64,000 nt of DNA from Limnohabitans sp. 63ED37-2 (GTDB taxonomy: Bacteria > Pseudomonadota > Gammaproteobacteria > Burkholderiales > Burkholderiaceae_C). The translations under genes were made by a program, and so were the position numbers. This document shows positions 8,691-16,582 of this stretch, piece after piece. Location: NCBI RefSeq assembly GCF_001412535.1, contig NZ_CP011774.1, positions 1,917,501-1,981,500 of the forward strand, in the 5' to 3' direction. Each line of letters starts with the position of its first letter. Positions within the stretch are counted from its first letter, which is position 1. A model generated the notes under the pieces. The model made no database searches and had not been told where the DNA came from. It saw only the letters and a program-made list of their open reading frames with translations.

Positions 8691-9221
8691 ATGCTGATCC
8701 GTTTCAACAAGCCTTATGGCGTGCTCAGCCAGTTCACCCCCGAGGGGCGCTGGACCGGGCTGATCGACCACATCGACCTGCCCGGCGTGTACGTGGCCGG
8801 GCGCTTGGACGCCGACAGCGAAGGTTTGCTGCTGCTGACCGACGATGGGAAAGAGCAAGCTCGCATTGCCGATCCGCGCTTCAAGATGGAAAAGACCTAT
8901 CTGGTGCAGGTCGAGGGCATCGTGACCGACCAAGCGCTGATTGCTCTGTGCCGGGGCGTGACGCTGAACGACGGCCCCACCCTGCCCGCCCGCGCCCGAG
9001 CGGTGGCGCCGCCTGCCGACCTGTGGCCGCGCAACCCACCGATCCGAGAGCGGAAAAACATTCCCACCTCGTGGCTGGAGCTGAGCATCCGCGAAGGCCG
9101 CAACCGCCAGGTGCGGCGCATGACCGCCGCGGTGGGCCTGCCCACATTGCGCTTGATCCGCACCGCCATTGGCCCTTACACCCTCGACGCGCTGCCCACG
9201 GGCACTTGGCAGCAAGTCTGA
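8691..9221 (+). CDS. rluE: 23S rRNA pseudouridine synthase, RluE-like
   Basis: A 176-residue synthase of the RsuA/RluB/E/F branch without an N-terminal S4 domain, as in RluE, which makes pseudouridine 2457 of 23S rRNA in E. coli. The catalytic motif GRLDADSEGLLLLTDDG contains the aspartate nucleophile; MLIRFNKPYGV at the start and LSIREGRNRQVRRM near the end are typical of the branch. Length is close to E. coli RluE without its extra N-terminus. The start ATG is at 8691. It is divergent from the SRAP-like gene and upstream of the nitroreductase. Confidence 0.85.
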   Translation: MLIRFNKPYGVLSQFTPEGRWTGLIDHIDLPGVYVAGRLDADSEGLLLLTDDGKEQARIADPRFKMEKTYLVQVEGIVTDQALIALCRGVTLNDGPTLPARARAVAPPADLWPRNPPIRERKNIPTSWLELSIREGRNRQVRRMTAAVGLPTLRLIRTAIGPYTLDALPTGTWQQV

Positions 9222-9311
9222 GCTTGCCTCTCTGGCTTGCGCCAAGGCGACGCGCATGCCCAACAACATGCTGCACAATCGCGCATCTTTCTAAACCCAA
9301 GGGAATCCCTG

Positions 9312-9950
9312 ATGTCTGAATTGCTGAACAAACTCGAATGGCGCTATGCCTGCAAAAAAATGGACCCAACCAAGTCCGTTCCCCAAGACAAAGTCGACCG
9401 CATCGTCGAAGCCGCCCGTCTGGCCCCCACATCGAGCGGCCTGCAGCCGTTTGAAATCATTGTGGTGACCAACCCCGCTGTGCGCGAGCAGATCAAGCCC
9501 AAAGCCTGGGGCCAAGCCCAGATCACCGACGGCTCGCACCTGCTGGTGTTTGCCGCTTGGGACAACTACACGGCCGATCGCATCAACATGATGTTTGACC
9601 TGACCAACGCTCAGCGCGGCGGCACCAACGAAGGCTGGGAAAACTACCGCCAGATGTTGCTCAAGAACTACCCTGCCCGCACGCCCGAGGTGAACTACGA
9701 GCACGCCGCACGCCAGGCCTACATCGGCTTGGGCGCCGCCCTGATTGCTGCGGCTTTTGAAGAAGTGGACGCCACACCCATGGAAGGTTTTGACCCGAAA
9801 GCCGTGGACGAAATTTTGGGCCTGAGCGCTCGCGGCCTGCGCAGCGTGGTGATCGTGCCGCTGGGCTACCGCGCCGCCGAAGGCGACTGGTTGGCCAACC
9901 TGAAAAAAGTGCGCCGCCCCACCGCGCAGTTTGTGACCGAAGTCAAATAA
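9312..9950 (+). CDS. NAD(P)H-dependent nitroreductase family flavoprotein
   Basis: A 212-residue FMN-binding nitroreductase of the NfsB type. It begins LLNKLEWRYACKKMDPTK, with the RYACK arginine typical of the FMN phosphate site, followed by RLAPTSSGLQPFE and a C-terminal GLRSVVIVPLGYRAAEGDW. Such enzymes reduce nitroaromatics, quinones or enones; the natural substrate is unclear. The start is the ATG at 9312 after MSELLN; 25 further codons are open upstream but look non-coding. A strong hairpin begins ten bases after the stop. Confidence 0.87.
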   Translation: MSELLNKLEWRYACKKMDPTKSVPQDKVDRIVEAARLAPTSSGLQPFEIIVVTNPAVREQIKPKAWGQAQITDGSHLLVFAAWDNYTADRINMMFDLTNAQRGGTNEGWENYRQMLLKNYPARTPEVNYEHAARQAYIGLGAALIAAAFEEVDATPMEGFDPKAVDEILGLSARGLRSVVIVPLGYRAAEGDWLANLKKVRRPTAQFVTEVK

Positions 9951-9960
9951 GGTCGCAACA

Positions 9961-9987
9961 CACCTGCCGCTCTTGGAGCGTCAGGTG
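9961..9987 (+). repeat. Hairpin just after the nitroreductase gene
   Basis: An 11-bp inverted repeat with one mismatch: CACCTG-c-CGCTC, a TTG loop, then GAGCG-t-CAGGTG. It starts ten bases after the stop codon and has no U-run, so it is not a classical terminator. It is followed at once by a second, stronger hairpin (9997-10025). Confidence 0.6.
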
Positions 9988-9996
9988 CCGCACCCC

Positions 9997-10025
9997 CACA
10001 AAGCCGCAGATTCTGCGGCTTTGTG
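9997..10025 (+). terminator. Strong hairpin, possible terminator between nitroreductase and small-protein gene
   Basis: A perfect 13-bp stem (CACAAAGCCGCAG at 9997-10009 with CTGCGGCTTTGTG at 10013-10025) with a three-base ATT loop. The downstream tract (CTTTAAC) is weak in U, so termination efficiency is doubtful. It lies 47 bases after the nitroreductase stop and 51 bases before the start of the 46-residue gene. Confidence 0.55.
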
Positions 10026-10075
10026 CTTTAACATCAAGGGCTTCCCAAACCGGGATGTCTATCCAAGGAACCGAC

Positions 10076-10216
10076 ATGGCCAAAGGCGAACAACGCAGCA
10101 ACAAAATGGCCAAGAAGCCAAAGAAAGACACGTCACCTCCCAAGACGTTCACCTCAGACCGCCCCATGGCCCCGTCCACCTTTGTGGCGCCTCGCGGCAA
10201 AGTCAAAGACAAGTGA
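10076..10216 (+). CDS. 46-residue lysine-rich conserved-type small protein
   Basis: A short gene encoding 46 residues, beginning MAKGEQRSNKMAKKPKKD and ending GKVKDK. A good AAGGA ribosome-binding site lies six bases before the ATG at 10076, and the stop is TGA at 10214. It is very basic at both ends, with a proline/threonine-rich middle (SPPKTFTSDRPMAPSTFV). I recall similar MAKG-start small basic proteins in Comamonadaceae, but no function is known. Charge suggests a nucleic-acid contact. It sits 40 bases before the RluA-like gene and could share its transcript. Confidence 0.65.
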   Translation: MAKGEQRSNKMAKKPKKDTSPPKTFTSDRPMAPSTFVAPRGKVKDK

Positions 10217-10256
10217 TTTTTTCGGCCGAGCAACGTGATTGTTTGGCCCGCCCTGC

Positions 10257-10955
10257 ATGATCCCGATCCACGAAGACGAGCACCTGCTGGTGCTGGAAAA
10301 ACCCAGCGGCTTGTTGTCGGTGCCCGGTCGCGGCCCAGAAAAGCAGGACTGCCTGTCCAAAAGGGTACAAGACCGCTACCCCGAGGCCTTGATCGTTCAC
10401 CGCTTGGACCAAGACACCTCGGGCCTGCTGCTCATGGCCCGGGGCATCGAAGCCCAGCGGCGCCTCAGCAAGCTGTTTGAAACCCGCCAGGTTAAAAAAC
10501 GCTATGTGGCCGTGGTGGCTGGACAACCAGAACAAACCCAAGCGGCCGAGCTGCCCGACGAGGACGGCTGGCGCACCATCGACGGCCCGATCCTGCTGGA
10601 CTGGGAGCGCCGCCCGCTGCACATCATTCACCCCGACGGCAAAGCCAGCCGCAGCCGCTGGCGCGCACTGCAAAGCAGCCACAGCTACAGTTTCAGCGCG
10701 AGCCTGATCGAGCTCGAACCCGTCACGGGCCGCACGCACCAGCTGCGGGTGCACATGCAAAGCATCGGTCACCCCATGCTGGGCGACTCGCTGTACGCGC
10801 CGCCGGGCATCAAGGCGCTCAGCCCCCGCTTGCTGCTGCATGCGCAAGAGCTGGCCTTTGTGCACCCCTTCACCGAGCAAGCTTTGGCGTTCAAGGCCCC
10901 GGTCGATTGGTCTGCCCTGTCGCCGTACTTGGCCGTTCAACACCCCCAGCCCTGA
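10257..10955 (+). CDS. rluA: RluA-family pseudouridine synthase
   Basis: A 232-residue synthase of the RluA branch, close in length to E. coli RluA, which modifies 23S rRNA U746 and tRNA U32. The catalytic motif HRLDQDTSGLLLMARG carries the aspartate. Other landmarks are HLLVLEKPSGLLSVPGRG near the start and PVTGRTHQLRVHMQSIGHP. It lacks an S4 domain, which supports RluA rather than RluC/D. Starts at 10239 (GTG/ATG region) and 10257 are both possible; the latter gives MIPIHEDEHL. The target RNA is inferred from length only. Ends four bases from the convergent transporter. Confidence 0.8.
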   Translation: MIPIHEDEHLLVLEKPSGLLSVPGRGPEKQDCLSKRVQDRYPEALIVHRLDQDTSGLLLMARGIEAQRRLSKLFETRQVKKRYVAVVAGQPEQTQAAELPDEDGWRTIDGPILLDWERRPLHIIHPDGKASRSRWRALQSSHSYSFSASLIELEPVTGRTHQLRVHMQSIGHPMLGDSLYAPPGIKALSPRLLLHAQELAFVHPFTEQALAFKAPVDWSALSPYLAVQHPQP

Positions 10956-10959
10956 GCGA

Positions 10960-11907
10960 TCAGGCTTGGGCTGCACCCTTGATGCGGCCCGCCATCACAC
11001 CACACAGCACCACCAGGCCCATGCCCGTGAAGGCCAGCGCGTCCGGGATGTGGTCAAACAGCCACCAGCCCATCACCGTCGAAAAGGCGACCCCGGTGTA
11101 GAGGAATGGCGAGACCACCGAGGCCGGGGCTTTGGAAAACGCCACGATCAGCAGGTATTGGCCCAGCGTGGCGGCCAGGCCCACCAAAAGCAGCAAGGCC
11201 CATTCGGTCAGGCTTTGCGGCGTGACCCAGGCGTTGAACACCAGCAGCGTGCTCACCGCCCAGCCCACCCAGCCTGTGTAGAGCTGCATCACGGCCGGGT
11301 CTTCGGTGCGCGTCATGTGGCTGGTCACGGCCTGAAACACAGCGTAAGTCAGCACCACCGTGAGCGCCATCCAGCCGACCGAGCTGTCGACCTGCCCACC
11401 CGGGCGGATGACCAGCATGGCCCCGATCAACCCGCCCACCACCATGAGCCAGCGCAGCGGCGAGACCTGCTCTTTCATGACAAAGCGGGCCAGCGCCGTG
11501 AGCACCAAGGGCGTGAGCATGACGGTGGCGGTGAACTCGGCCACCGGCATGCGCTGCAGGCAATAAAAAGCCAGCAAACTGCACGACACCATGAGCAAGC
11601 CGCGCAGCAGCTGCCAGCGCAGGCTGTGTGTGCGCCACATGGCCCGCCCCCGCACCGGGGCCAGCACCAGCGCGGTGCCCACAGCCTGCACGGCGTAACG
11701 AAACCACAACACCATGACGGGCGTGACGCTGACCATGACCCATTTGCTGGTGGCGTCGCTGAAGCTCAGGCTGGCCATGGCCAACACGGCAAAGACAATG
11801 CCGGGCCCGGCCCAGGCGGTTGGGGCTGGGGCCGGAGATGGCGTGGCGTTGGGTGGGGTGTGCAAGCTCGTGTCCGTGGGTGTTGAGGGGATTTTTGCAT
11901 GGCACAC
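10960..11907 (-). CDS. DMT-superfamily (EamA) inner-membrane transporter
   Basis: A 315-residue membrane protein of the drug/metabolite transporter superfamily. After a proline/threonine-rich, probably cytoplasmic N-terminus of about 30 residues there are about ten hydrophobic helices in two EamA repeats. The first runs from IVFAVLAMASLSFSDATSKW, the second from VGWMALTVVLTYAVFQAVTS. Related proteins export amino acids, nucleosides or drugs; the substrate cannot be told. It is divergent from the TPR/Cds6 gene and convergent with the RluA-like gene. Confidence 0.85.
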   Translation of the reverse strand: MCHAKIPSTPTDTSLHTPPNATPSPAPAPTAWAGPGIVFAVLAMASLSFSDATSKWVMVSVTPVMVLWFRYAVQAVGTALVLAPVRGRAMWRTHSLRWQLLRGLLMVSCSLLAFYCLQRMPVAEFTATVMLTPLVLTALARFVMKEQVSPLRWLMVVGGLIGAMLVIRPGGQVDSSVGWMALTVVLTYAVFQAVTSHMTRTEDPAVMQLYTGWVGWAVSTLLVFNAWVTPQSLTEWALLLLVGLAATLGQYLLIVAFSKAPASVVSPFLYTGVAFSTVMGWWLFDHIPDALAFTGMGLVVLCGVMAGRIKGAAQA

Positions 11908-12032
11908 CCGGCGCCCACAGTCACCTGTGCAAAGGGGCTCCAGACCCCGTTCACCAAAACCATCCAGCCCACCGGGGCCCGCCAGGGATTCGCCCGATAA
12001 AATAGACCCCTTTTTATTGGGTCCAGCCGTTC

Positions 12033-13253
12033 ATGTTGTTTTCCCCTTTTGAGTCAAGGCGTTTGGCCCTTTTGCGGCATGCCCGCTGCTTGGCCAAGCT
12101 GACACTGTCCGTGGGTCTGATCGGGGTGACATCGGCCACATGGGCACAAACACCTGCAGCCGCCGAAGAAGCCATCAAAAAAGCCCTGCAAGCCGGGCAA
12201 CTCACGCAAGCCCGCCAGCTGGTGCAAAAAGAGCGTCAGAACGCGCCCCAAGCGGTGCAATGGCGCTTCATGGAAGGCGTGGTTCAAGCCCAGCAGGGTC
12301 AGATTGACAAGGCCATCGAGACCTTCAAGCAAATCACCCAAACACACCCCGACCACTCCGAGGCCTACAACAACCTGGGCGTGCTGTACGCGTCCAAAGG
12401 TGAGCTGGAAGCCTCCAAAACTTACCTGGAAAAAGCCCTGCAAACCCACCCCAGTTATGCAGCCGCCCACCGCAATTTGTCGGATGTGCACAGCCAACTG
12501 GCCAAACAAAGCTACGCCAAGGCCCTGCAGGTCGACCCCAAAGCCATGGCAAGCGCTCCTCAATTGACCTTGCTCGGCAGCATGGGCAACCAGCAACGCG
12601 TGCAGCCCCCGGCCACCCATGTGGCCTCGCTCGCGCGGCCTGCTGAACCGGCTGCATCACCTGCCCCCGCTGCAGTACCCGCACCAGCAGCGCCACCGAC
12701 CGTTGCAGCGGCGTCTGCACCTGCCGCAACCACGGTGGCCAAGGCCACCACCAGTGCACCTGCCGCTGCCCCCACAGCATCGGCGGCGGCAGCAGCAACC
12801 GCACCGGCCAAGGCCGCAGCACCCGCCAAGCCCAGCACCACCGTTGCAGCAGCGGCCCCTGCCGCAGCGCCAGCAGCCCCCCCTGCAGAAAAGCCAGCCG
12901 CCGATACACGGCAAGCTGACCGCGCCGCCATCGACAAAGCGGTGCGAGACTGGGCCAAGGCCTGGAGCAACAAGGACATGCCACGTTATTACGCCGCCTA
13001 CGCGAGCAATTTCACACCCGCCAATCGGGCCAGCCGGTCGCAATGGGAGAGTGACCGCCGCATCCGCATCGTGTCCAAAAAATCGATCTCGGTGGAAGTG
13101 CGGGAGATGAAAGTCAGCTTCACAGGCGAGACGGCATCGGTCCGCTTCCAGCAGCTCTACACCTCGGACAATTTGAAGGGCAGCAGCCGCAAGACCCTGG
13201 AGATGGTGCGTCAAGGTAACCGCTGGCTGATCGTGCGCGAGTCGGTGAATTGA
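12033..13253 (+). CDS. Exported TPR protein with Cds6-type C-terminal domain
   Basis: A 406-residue protein with a signal-like N-terminus (LTLSVGLIGVTSATWAQ, cut near residue 39). Two to three tetratricopeptide repeats span about residues 45-170 (SEAYNNLGVLYASKGELEAS, AAAHRNLSDVHSQLAK). An alanine/proline/threonine-rich linker covers about 195-295. The C-terminal domain of about 110 residues (VRDWAKAWSNKDMPRYYAAY to RWLIVRESVN) is the Cds6/SnoaL-like domain often attached to L,D-transpeptidases. Its stop overlaps the start of an L,D-transpeptidase gene, so the two probably act together in periplasmic peptidoglycan remodelling. The linker's low complexity makes exact domain ends uncertain. Confidence 0.8.
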   Translation: MLFSPFESRRLALLRHARCLAKLTLSVGLIGVTSATWAQTPAAAEEAIKKALQAGQLTQARQLVQKERQNAPQAVQWRFMEGVVQAQQGQIDKAIETFKQITQTHPDHSEAYNNLGVLYASKGELEASKTYLEKALQTHPSYAAAHRNLSDVHSQLAKQSYAKALQVDPKAMASAPQLTLLGSMGNQQRVQPPATHVASLARPAEPAASPAPAAVPAPAAPPTVAAASAPAATTVAKATTSAPAAAPTASAAAAATAPAKAAAPAKPSTTVAAAAPAAAPAAPPAEKPAADTRQADRAAIDKAVRDWAKAWSNKDMPRYYAAYASNFTPANRASRSQWESDRRIRIVSKKSISVEVREMKVSFTGETASVRFQQLYTSDNLKGSSRKTLEMVRQGNRWLIVRESVN

Positions 13254-14659
13254 AACCCCGTCGCGGATTGCCGCCCCACGCTTCCCCAGGCCGCCCTGAG
13301 GCCAGCCCCGACACAGCCCCCGTGCCCAAACCCCAGGCCTGGCGACTGAAGTGGCTGGGCATCCTGGGCGTGCTGATGATGGTGGTGGCCTGCCTGTGGT
13401 GGTGGGCCGACAGCGAGGACACCCGCCTCCAAAATGTCTGGCACCGCGTCAGCCTCAGCATGGGCTGGGCCTCCTCGCCAGCAAAGCAGTGGCGTCTGGA
13501 CTTCACCCCGCAGCCCGGAAATTCGCAGCTTGCCAACACCACAGATCCCGAGCACTTGGTGCGGCAGATTTATGCCCACCTGGGCGACGGCGAGCGGGCC
13601 CAGGCCCTGGCTACAGCCAGTGTGCTGGTGGAGCGGTTCCCCACCTTCCAACTGGGCCAGCTGCTGTACGCCGACTTGCTCAACATCAGCTCGGCCAAGC
13701 CGGTGGCTTGGCCCGATAACGAAGAGCTCAATGCACCGTCTTTGCGCAAGCGTCTGGACGAGCTGATCCTGGAGTCCAAACGCCGACTTCAGCGCGACAG
13801 TGCCCAAAGCCTGCAGGGCAAAATTCCGACCGCTCTGACCTACCTGAGCCCTCAGCAAACCTATGTGGCGGCGGTCGACGCCTCCAAGTCGCGTCTGTAT
13901 TGGTTTGAGAATCGCAGCGGCCCCGATGGGCGTTTGCAGCTGCACTTGGTCAAGGAAACCTACATCTCTGTGGGCATCAACGGGGTGGGAAAGCACAAAG
14001 AGGGCGATGGCAAAACGCCTTTGGGGGTTTACTTCATTCTGCGCAATTTGCCCGGTGAAGGTCTGCCCGATTTGTTTGGTGTGGGCGCTTTGACGCTGAA
14101 CTACCCCAATGCGGTGGACCTGACGCGCAAGAAAACGGGCTCGGGCATCTGGCTGCATGGCACGCCCAGCGCCCAATACGCCCGAGCACCCGAGTCCACC
14201 GACGGGTGTGTGGTGCTCTCCAACCCCGAAATGCAGCGCTTACTGCAAATGCCCGAGCTGCGCATGACACCGGTGGTCATTGCCGAGCAACTCGAATGGG
14301 TGAACGCCGACCAAGCCAAACAGTCGTGGGACGCTTTTAAGCCCACCCTGGACAAGTGGCTGCAAGCCCGCAACGGCCGCGACCCGCAGGCCCTGAAAAC
14401 CCACTACAGCCCGCGCTACGAACAAGATGGCCAGGGCCTGGAGCAAGTCTGGCCCCGACTGGCCCAAACCACTTTGGGTTACAGCCAAAGCCAGCCGCTG
14501 GAGTTGGTGTCGGTGTTGAACTGGAAAGACCAAGAGCACAACATGGTGGTGACCCTGAGAGACCCCAACCAGACCCACCCCCAAGGCGCGTCGTATTTGC
14601 GCATGTATTGGCAAAAGGAAAATGGCCAATGGCGGCTGGTGTTTCAGGGGCCGACCTGA
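13250..14659 (+). CDS. L,D-transpeptidase (YkuD domain) with Cds6-like C-terminal domain
   Basis: A 469-residue membrane-anchored enzyme that forms or edits peptidoglycan crosslinks. A transmembrane helix at about residues 35-55 (LKWLGILGVLMMVVACLWWW) is followed by a long spacer. The YkuD domain (about 200-335) carries the histidine in IWLHGTP and the catalytic cysteine in STDGCVVLSN. A C-terminal segment (about 365-469) resembles the Cds6 domain of the preceding protein. Translation starts at TTG 13250, which overlaps the upstream stop as TTGA, a clear sign of coupling. It is much longer than a simple ErfK/YbiS enzyme. Confidence 0.88.
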   Translation: MKPRRGLPPHASPGRPEASPDTAPVPKPQAWRLKWLGILGVLMMVVACLWWWADSEDTRLQNVWHRVSLSMGWASSPAKQWRLDFTPQPGNSQLANTTDPEHLVRQIYAHLGDGERAQALATASVLVERFPTFQLGQLLYADLLNISSAKPVAWPDNEELNAPSLRKRLDELILESKRRLQRDSAQSLQGKIPTALTYLSPQQTYVAAVDASKSRLYWFENRSGPDGRLQLHLVKETYISVGINGVGKHKEGDGKTPLGVYFILRNLPGEGLPDLFGVGALTLNYPNAVDLTRKKTGSGIWLHGTPSAQYARAPESTDGCVVLSNPEMQRLLQMPELRMTPVVIAEQLEWVNADQAKQSWDAFKPTLDKWLQARNGRDPQALKTHYSPRYEQDGQGLEQVWPRLAQTTLGYSQSQPLELVSVLNWKDQEHNMVVTLRDPNQTHPQGASYLRMYWQKENGQWRLVFQGPT

Positions 14660-14703
14660 TTGGCTCCGCGCTTCCAACCCGACCGCCCAGCCGCCAAAGC
14701 CGC

Positions 14704-14994
14704 ATGAACACCGAAATCCCGTTTTTTAATGGCCGCATCTCGCCCGATGGCGGCAGTTTTGACGCGTGGAAAACGCAAAGCCTGCTCGACTCGCTGGAGC
14801 AAGGCGGCTTGCAGTGGCCCAGCTCCTGTCGATCGGGCACTTGCCGCACCTGCATTGGCCAACTGGTCTCAGGCCAGGTGCACTACGAGATGGAATGGCC
14901 CGGTCTCACGGCCGAAGAAAAAGCCGAGGGCTGTGTGCTGCCGTGTGTGGCGCGGCCGCTCGGCGATGTGGTGCTGCAAGACCCCTTCGCCTGA
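14704..14994 (+). CDS. Plant-type [2Fe-2S] ferredoxin
   Basis: A 96-residue ferredoxin with the cluster motif C-x4-C-x2-C in SSCRSGTCRTC and a fourth cysteine in GCVLPCVARP about 30 residues later. It begins MNTEIPFFNGR at the ATG 14704; the frame is open upstream into the transpeptidase gene but that part does not look coding. Such small ferredoxins donate electrons to oxygenases or reductases. No partner oxidoreductase lies next to it; it sits between the transpeptidase gene and the convergent ntrC. Partner unknown. Confidence 0.88.
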   Translation: MNTEIPFFNGRISPDGGSFDAWKTQSLLDSLEQGGLQWPSSCRSGTCRTCIGQLVSGQVHYEMEWPGLTAEEKAEGCVLPCVARPLGDVVLQDPFA

Positions 14995-15012
14995 GACCAC
15001 GGCCAGCGGGCT

Positions 15013-16548
15013 TCAGCCCTCTTCCAAGCCCAGCTCCTGGATTTTGCGGGTGATGGTGTTGCGGCCGATGCCCAGTTTTTGTGCCGCCTCGATGCGCCGG
15101 CCCCGCGTGGTGGCCAGCGCCGCCTGAATCAGGCTGGTTTCGAAACGGCGGGTGAGTGCGTCCCACACATCGGTGCGGCCCGATTTGAGCAAGGCCAAGG
15201 CCTCTTGCTCCAAGTCGGCCTCCCAGGGCATGGCCGCTGGGCGAACCACGGGGTTGTCCATCGGTGACGCCAAGTTGTGCGCGTGCGCGGCTCGGTCGGG
15301 GTCAGCCAGATGGCTGGCGTCTGACAGCCCCAATGGCGCATCGCCCAAACTTGTGCCTGCGACCACAGGCGCGGCCACACCCGAGAGCCCCTGCACCTCA
15401 GGGGGCAGGTCCTTGACCTCAATCAACTGGGTGGGCGCCATCACGGTGAGCCAGTGGCAGATGTTTTCAAGCTGGCGCACATTGCCCGGAAACTGGAATT
15501 GACCCAAGCGCTCGAGCGCCGCATCGGCCATGCGTTTGGGCTCCACCCCCAGCTGCTGGGCGCTGCGCTGCAAAAAGTAACGCGCCAGCACGGGCACGTC
15601 TTCATGCCGCTCACGCAGTGCGGGTAGGCGCAGACGAATCACATTCAGGCGGTGGAACAAATCCTCGCGGAACGCGCCTTCCTTGACGCGTTGCTCCAAG
15701 TCTTGATGGGTGGCGGCGATCACACGCACATTGGCCTTGACGGCGCTGTGGCCGCCCACGCGGTAGAAGTGGCCGTCCGACAGCACACGCAGCAAACGCG
15801 TTTGCAAATCAAACGGCATGTCGCCGATCTCATCGAGGAACAAGGTGCCGCCATCGGCCTGTTCAAAGCGCCCGCGCCTGGAGGCTTGTGCGCCCGTGAA
15901 GGCGCCGCGCTCGTGGCCAAAGAGTTCGCTCTCGAGCAGGTCTTTGGGAATGGCCGCCGTGTTGATGGCCACAAAGGGCTGCTTGGCACGCGGCGAGTGT
16001 TTGTGCAGCGCGTGCGCCACCAGCTCTTTGCCCGAGCCCGACTCGCCCGTAATGAGTACCGTGACATGGCTTTGCGCCAAGCGGCCGATGCCGCGAAAGA
16101 CATCTTGCATGGCCGGGGCCTGGCCGAGCATTTCGGGCGCGTCGTCCATTTTTTCTTCGGCCACGTCCTCGCGCTGGCTCTCGCCCACGGCGCGGCGGAT
16201 CAGTTCCACCGCCTTAGGCAAATCAAAGGGCTTGGGCAGGTACTCAAAAGCCCCGCTGGAAAAAGCCGATACGGCGCTGTCCAGATCAGAAAACGCCGTC
16301 ATGATGATGACCGGCAAACCGGGCATGCGCTGCTTGATGGCGGCGAGCAAATCCAGGCCCGAGCCGCCCGGCATGCGGATGTCGCTGACCAAGACCTGAG
16401 GGCCGTCGCTCTCGCCTTCGGCCTCCAGGGCCTTCATCACCTCGCGTGGGTTGGTGAAGCTGCGCGTGGGCAATCCTTCGCGCAGCAATGCTTTTTCGAG
16501 CACAAAGCGGATGGATTGGTCATCGTCTACGATCCAGATCGGCTTCAT
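15013..16548 (-). CDS. ntrC: Nitrogen regulation response regulator NtrC
   Basis: A 511-residue sigma-54-dependent activator that responds to nitrogen limitation. The receiver domain (1-120) has the phosphorylated aspartate in VSDIRMPGGSGLD. The AAA+ domain (about 150-385) has Walker A GESGSGKE and the sigma-54 contact GAFTGA. A Fis-type helix-turn-helix ends the protein (AAQKLGIGRNTITRKIQEL). I chose the ATG at 16548 (MKPIWIVDDDQ); another in-frame ATG at 16572 lies ten bases after the ntrB stop and is equally possible. It forms a pair with NtrB and its likely targets include the glnA promoter in this window. Confidence 0.96.
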   Translation of the reverse strand: MKPIWIVDDDQSIRFVLEKALLREGLPTRSFTNPREVMKALEAEGESDGPQVLVSDIRMPGGSGLDLLAAIKQRMPGLPVIIMTAFSDLDSAVSAFSSGAFEYLPKPFDLPKAVELIRRAVGESQREDVAEEKMDDAPEMLGQAPAMQDVFRGIGRLAQSHVTVLITGESGSGKELVAHALHKHSPRAKQPFVAINTAAIPKDLLESELFGHERGAFTGAQASRRGRFEQADGGTLFLDEIGDMPFDLQTRLLRVLSDGHFYRVGGHSAVKANVRVIAATHQDLEQRVKEGAFREDLFHRLNVIRLRLPALRERHEDVPVLARYFLQRSAQQLGVEPKRMADAALERLGQFQFPGNVRQLENICHWLTVMAPTQLIEVKDLPPEVQGLSGVAAPVVAGTSLGDAPLGLSDASHLADPDRAAHAHNLASPMDNPVVRPAAMPWEADLEQEALALLKSGRTDVWDALTRRFETSLIQAALATTRGRRIEAAQKLGIGRNTITRKIQELGLEEG

Positions 16549-16582
16549 CAAGGTGGCTCTTTCAGTGGTCATGTGTGAGGCT

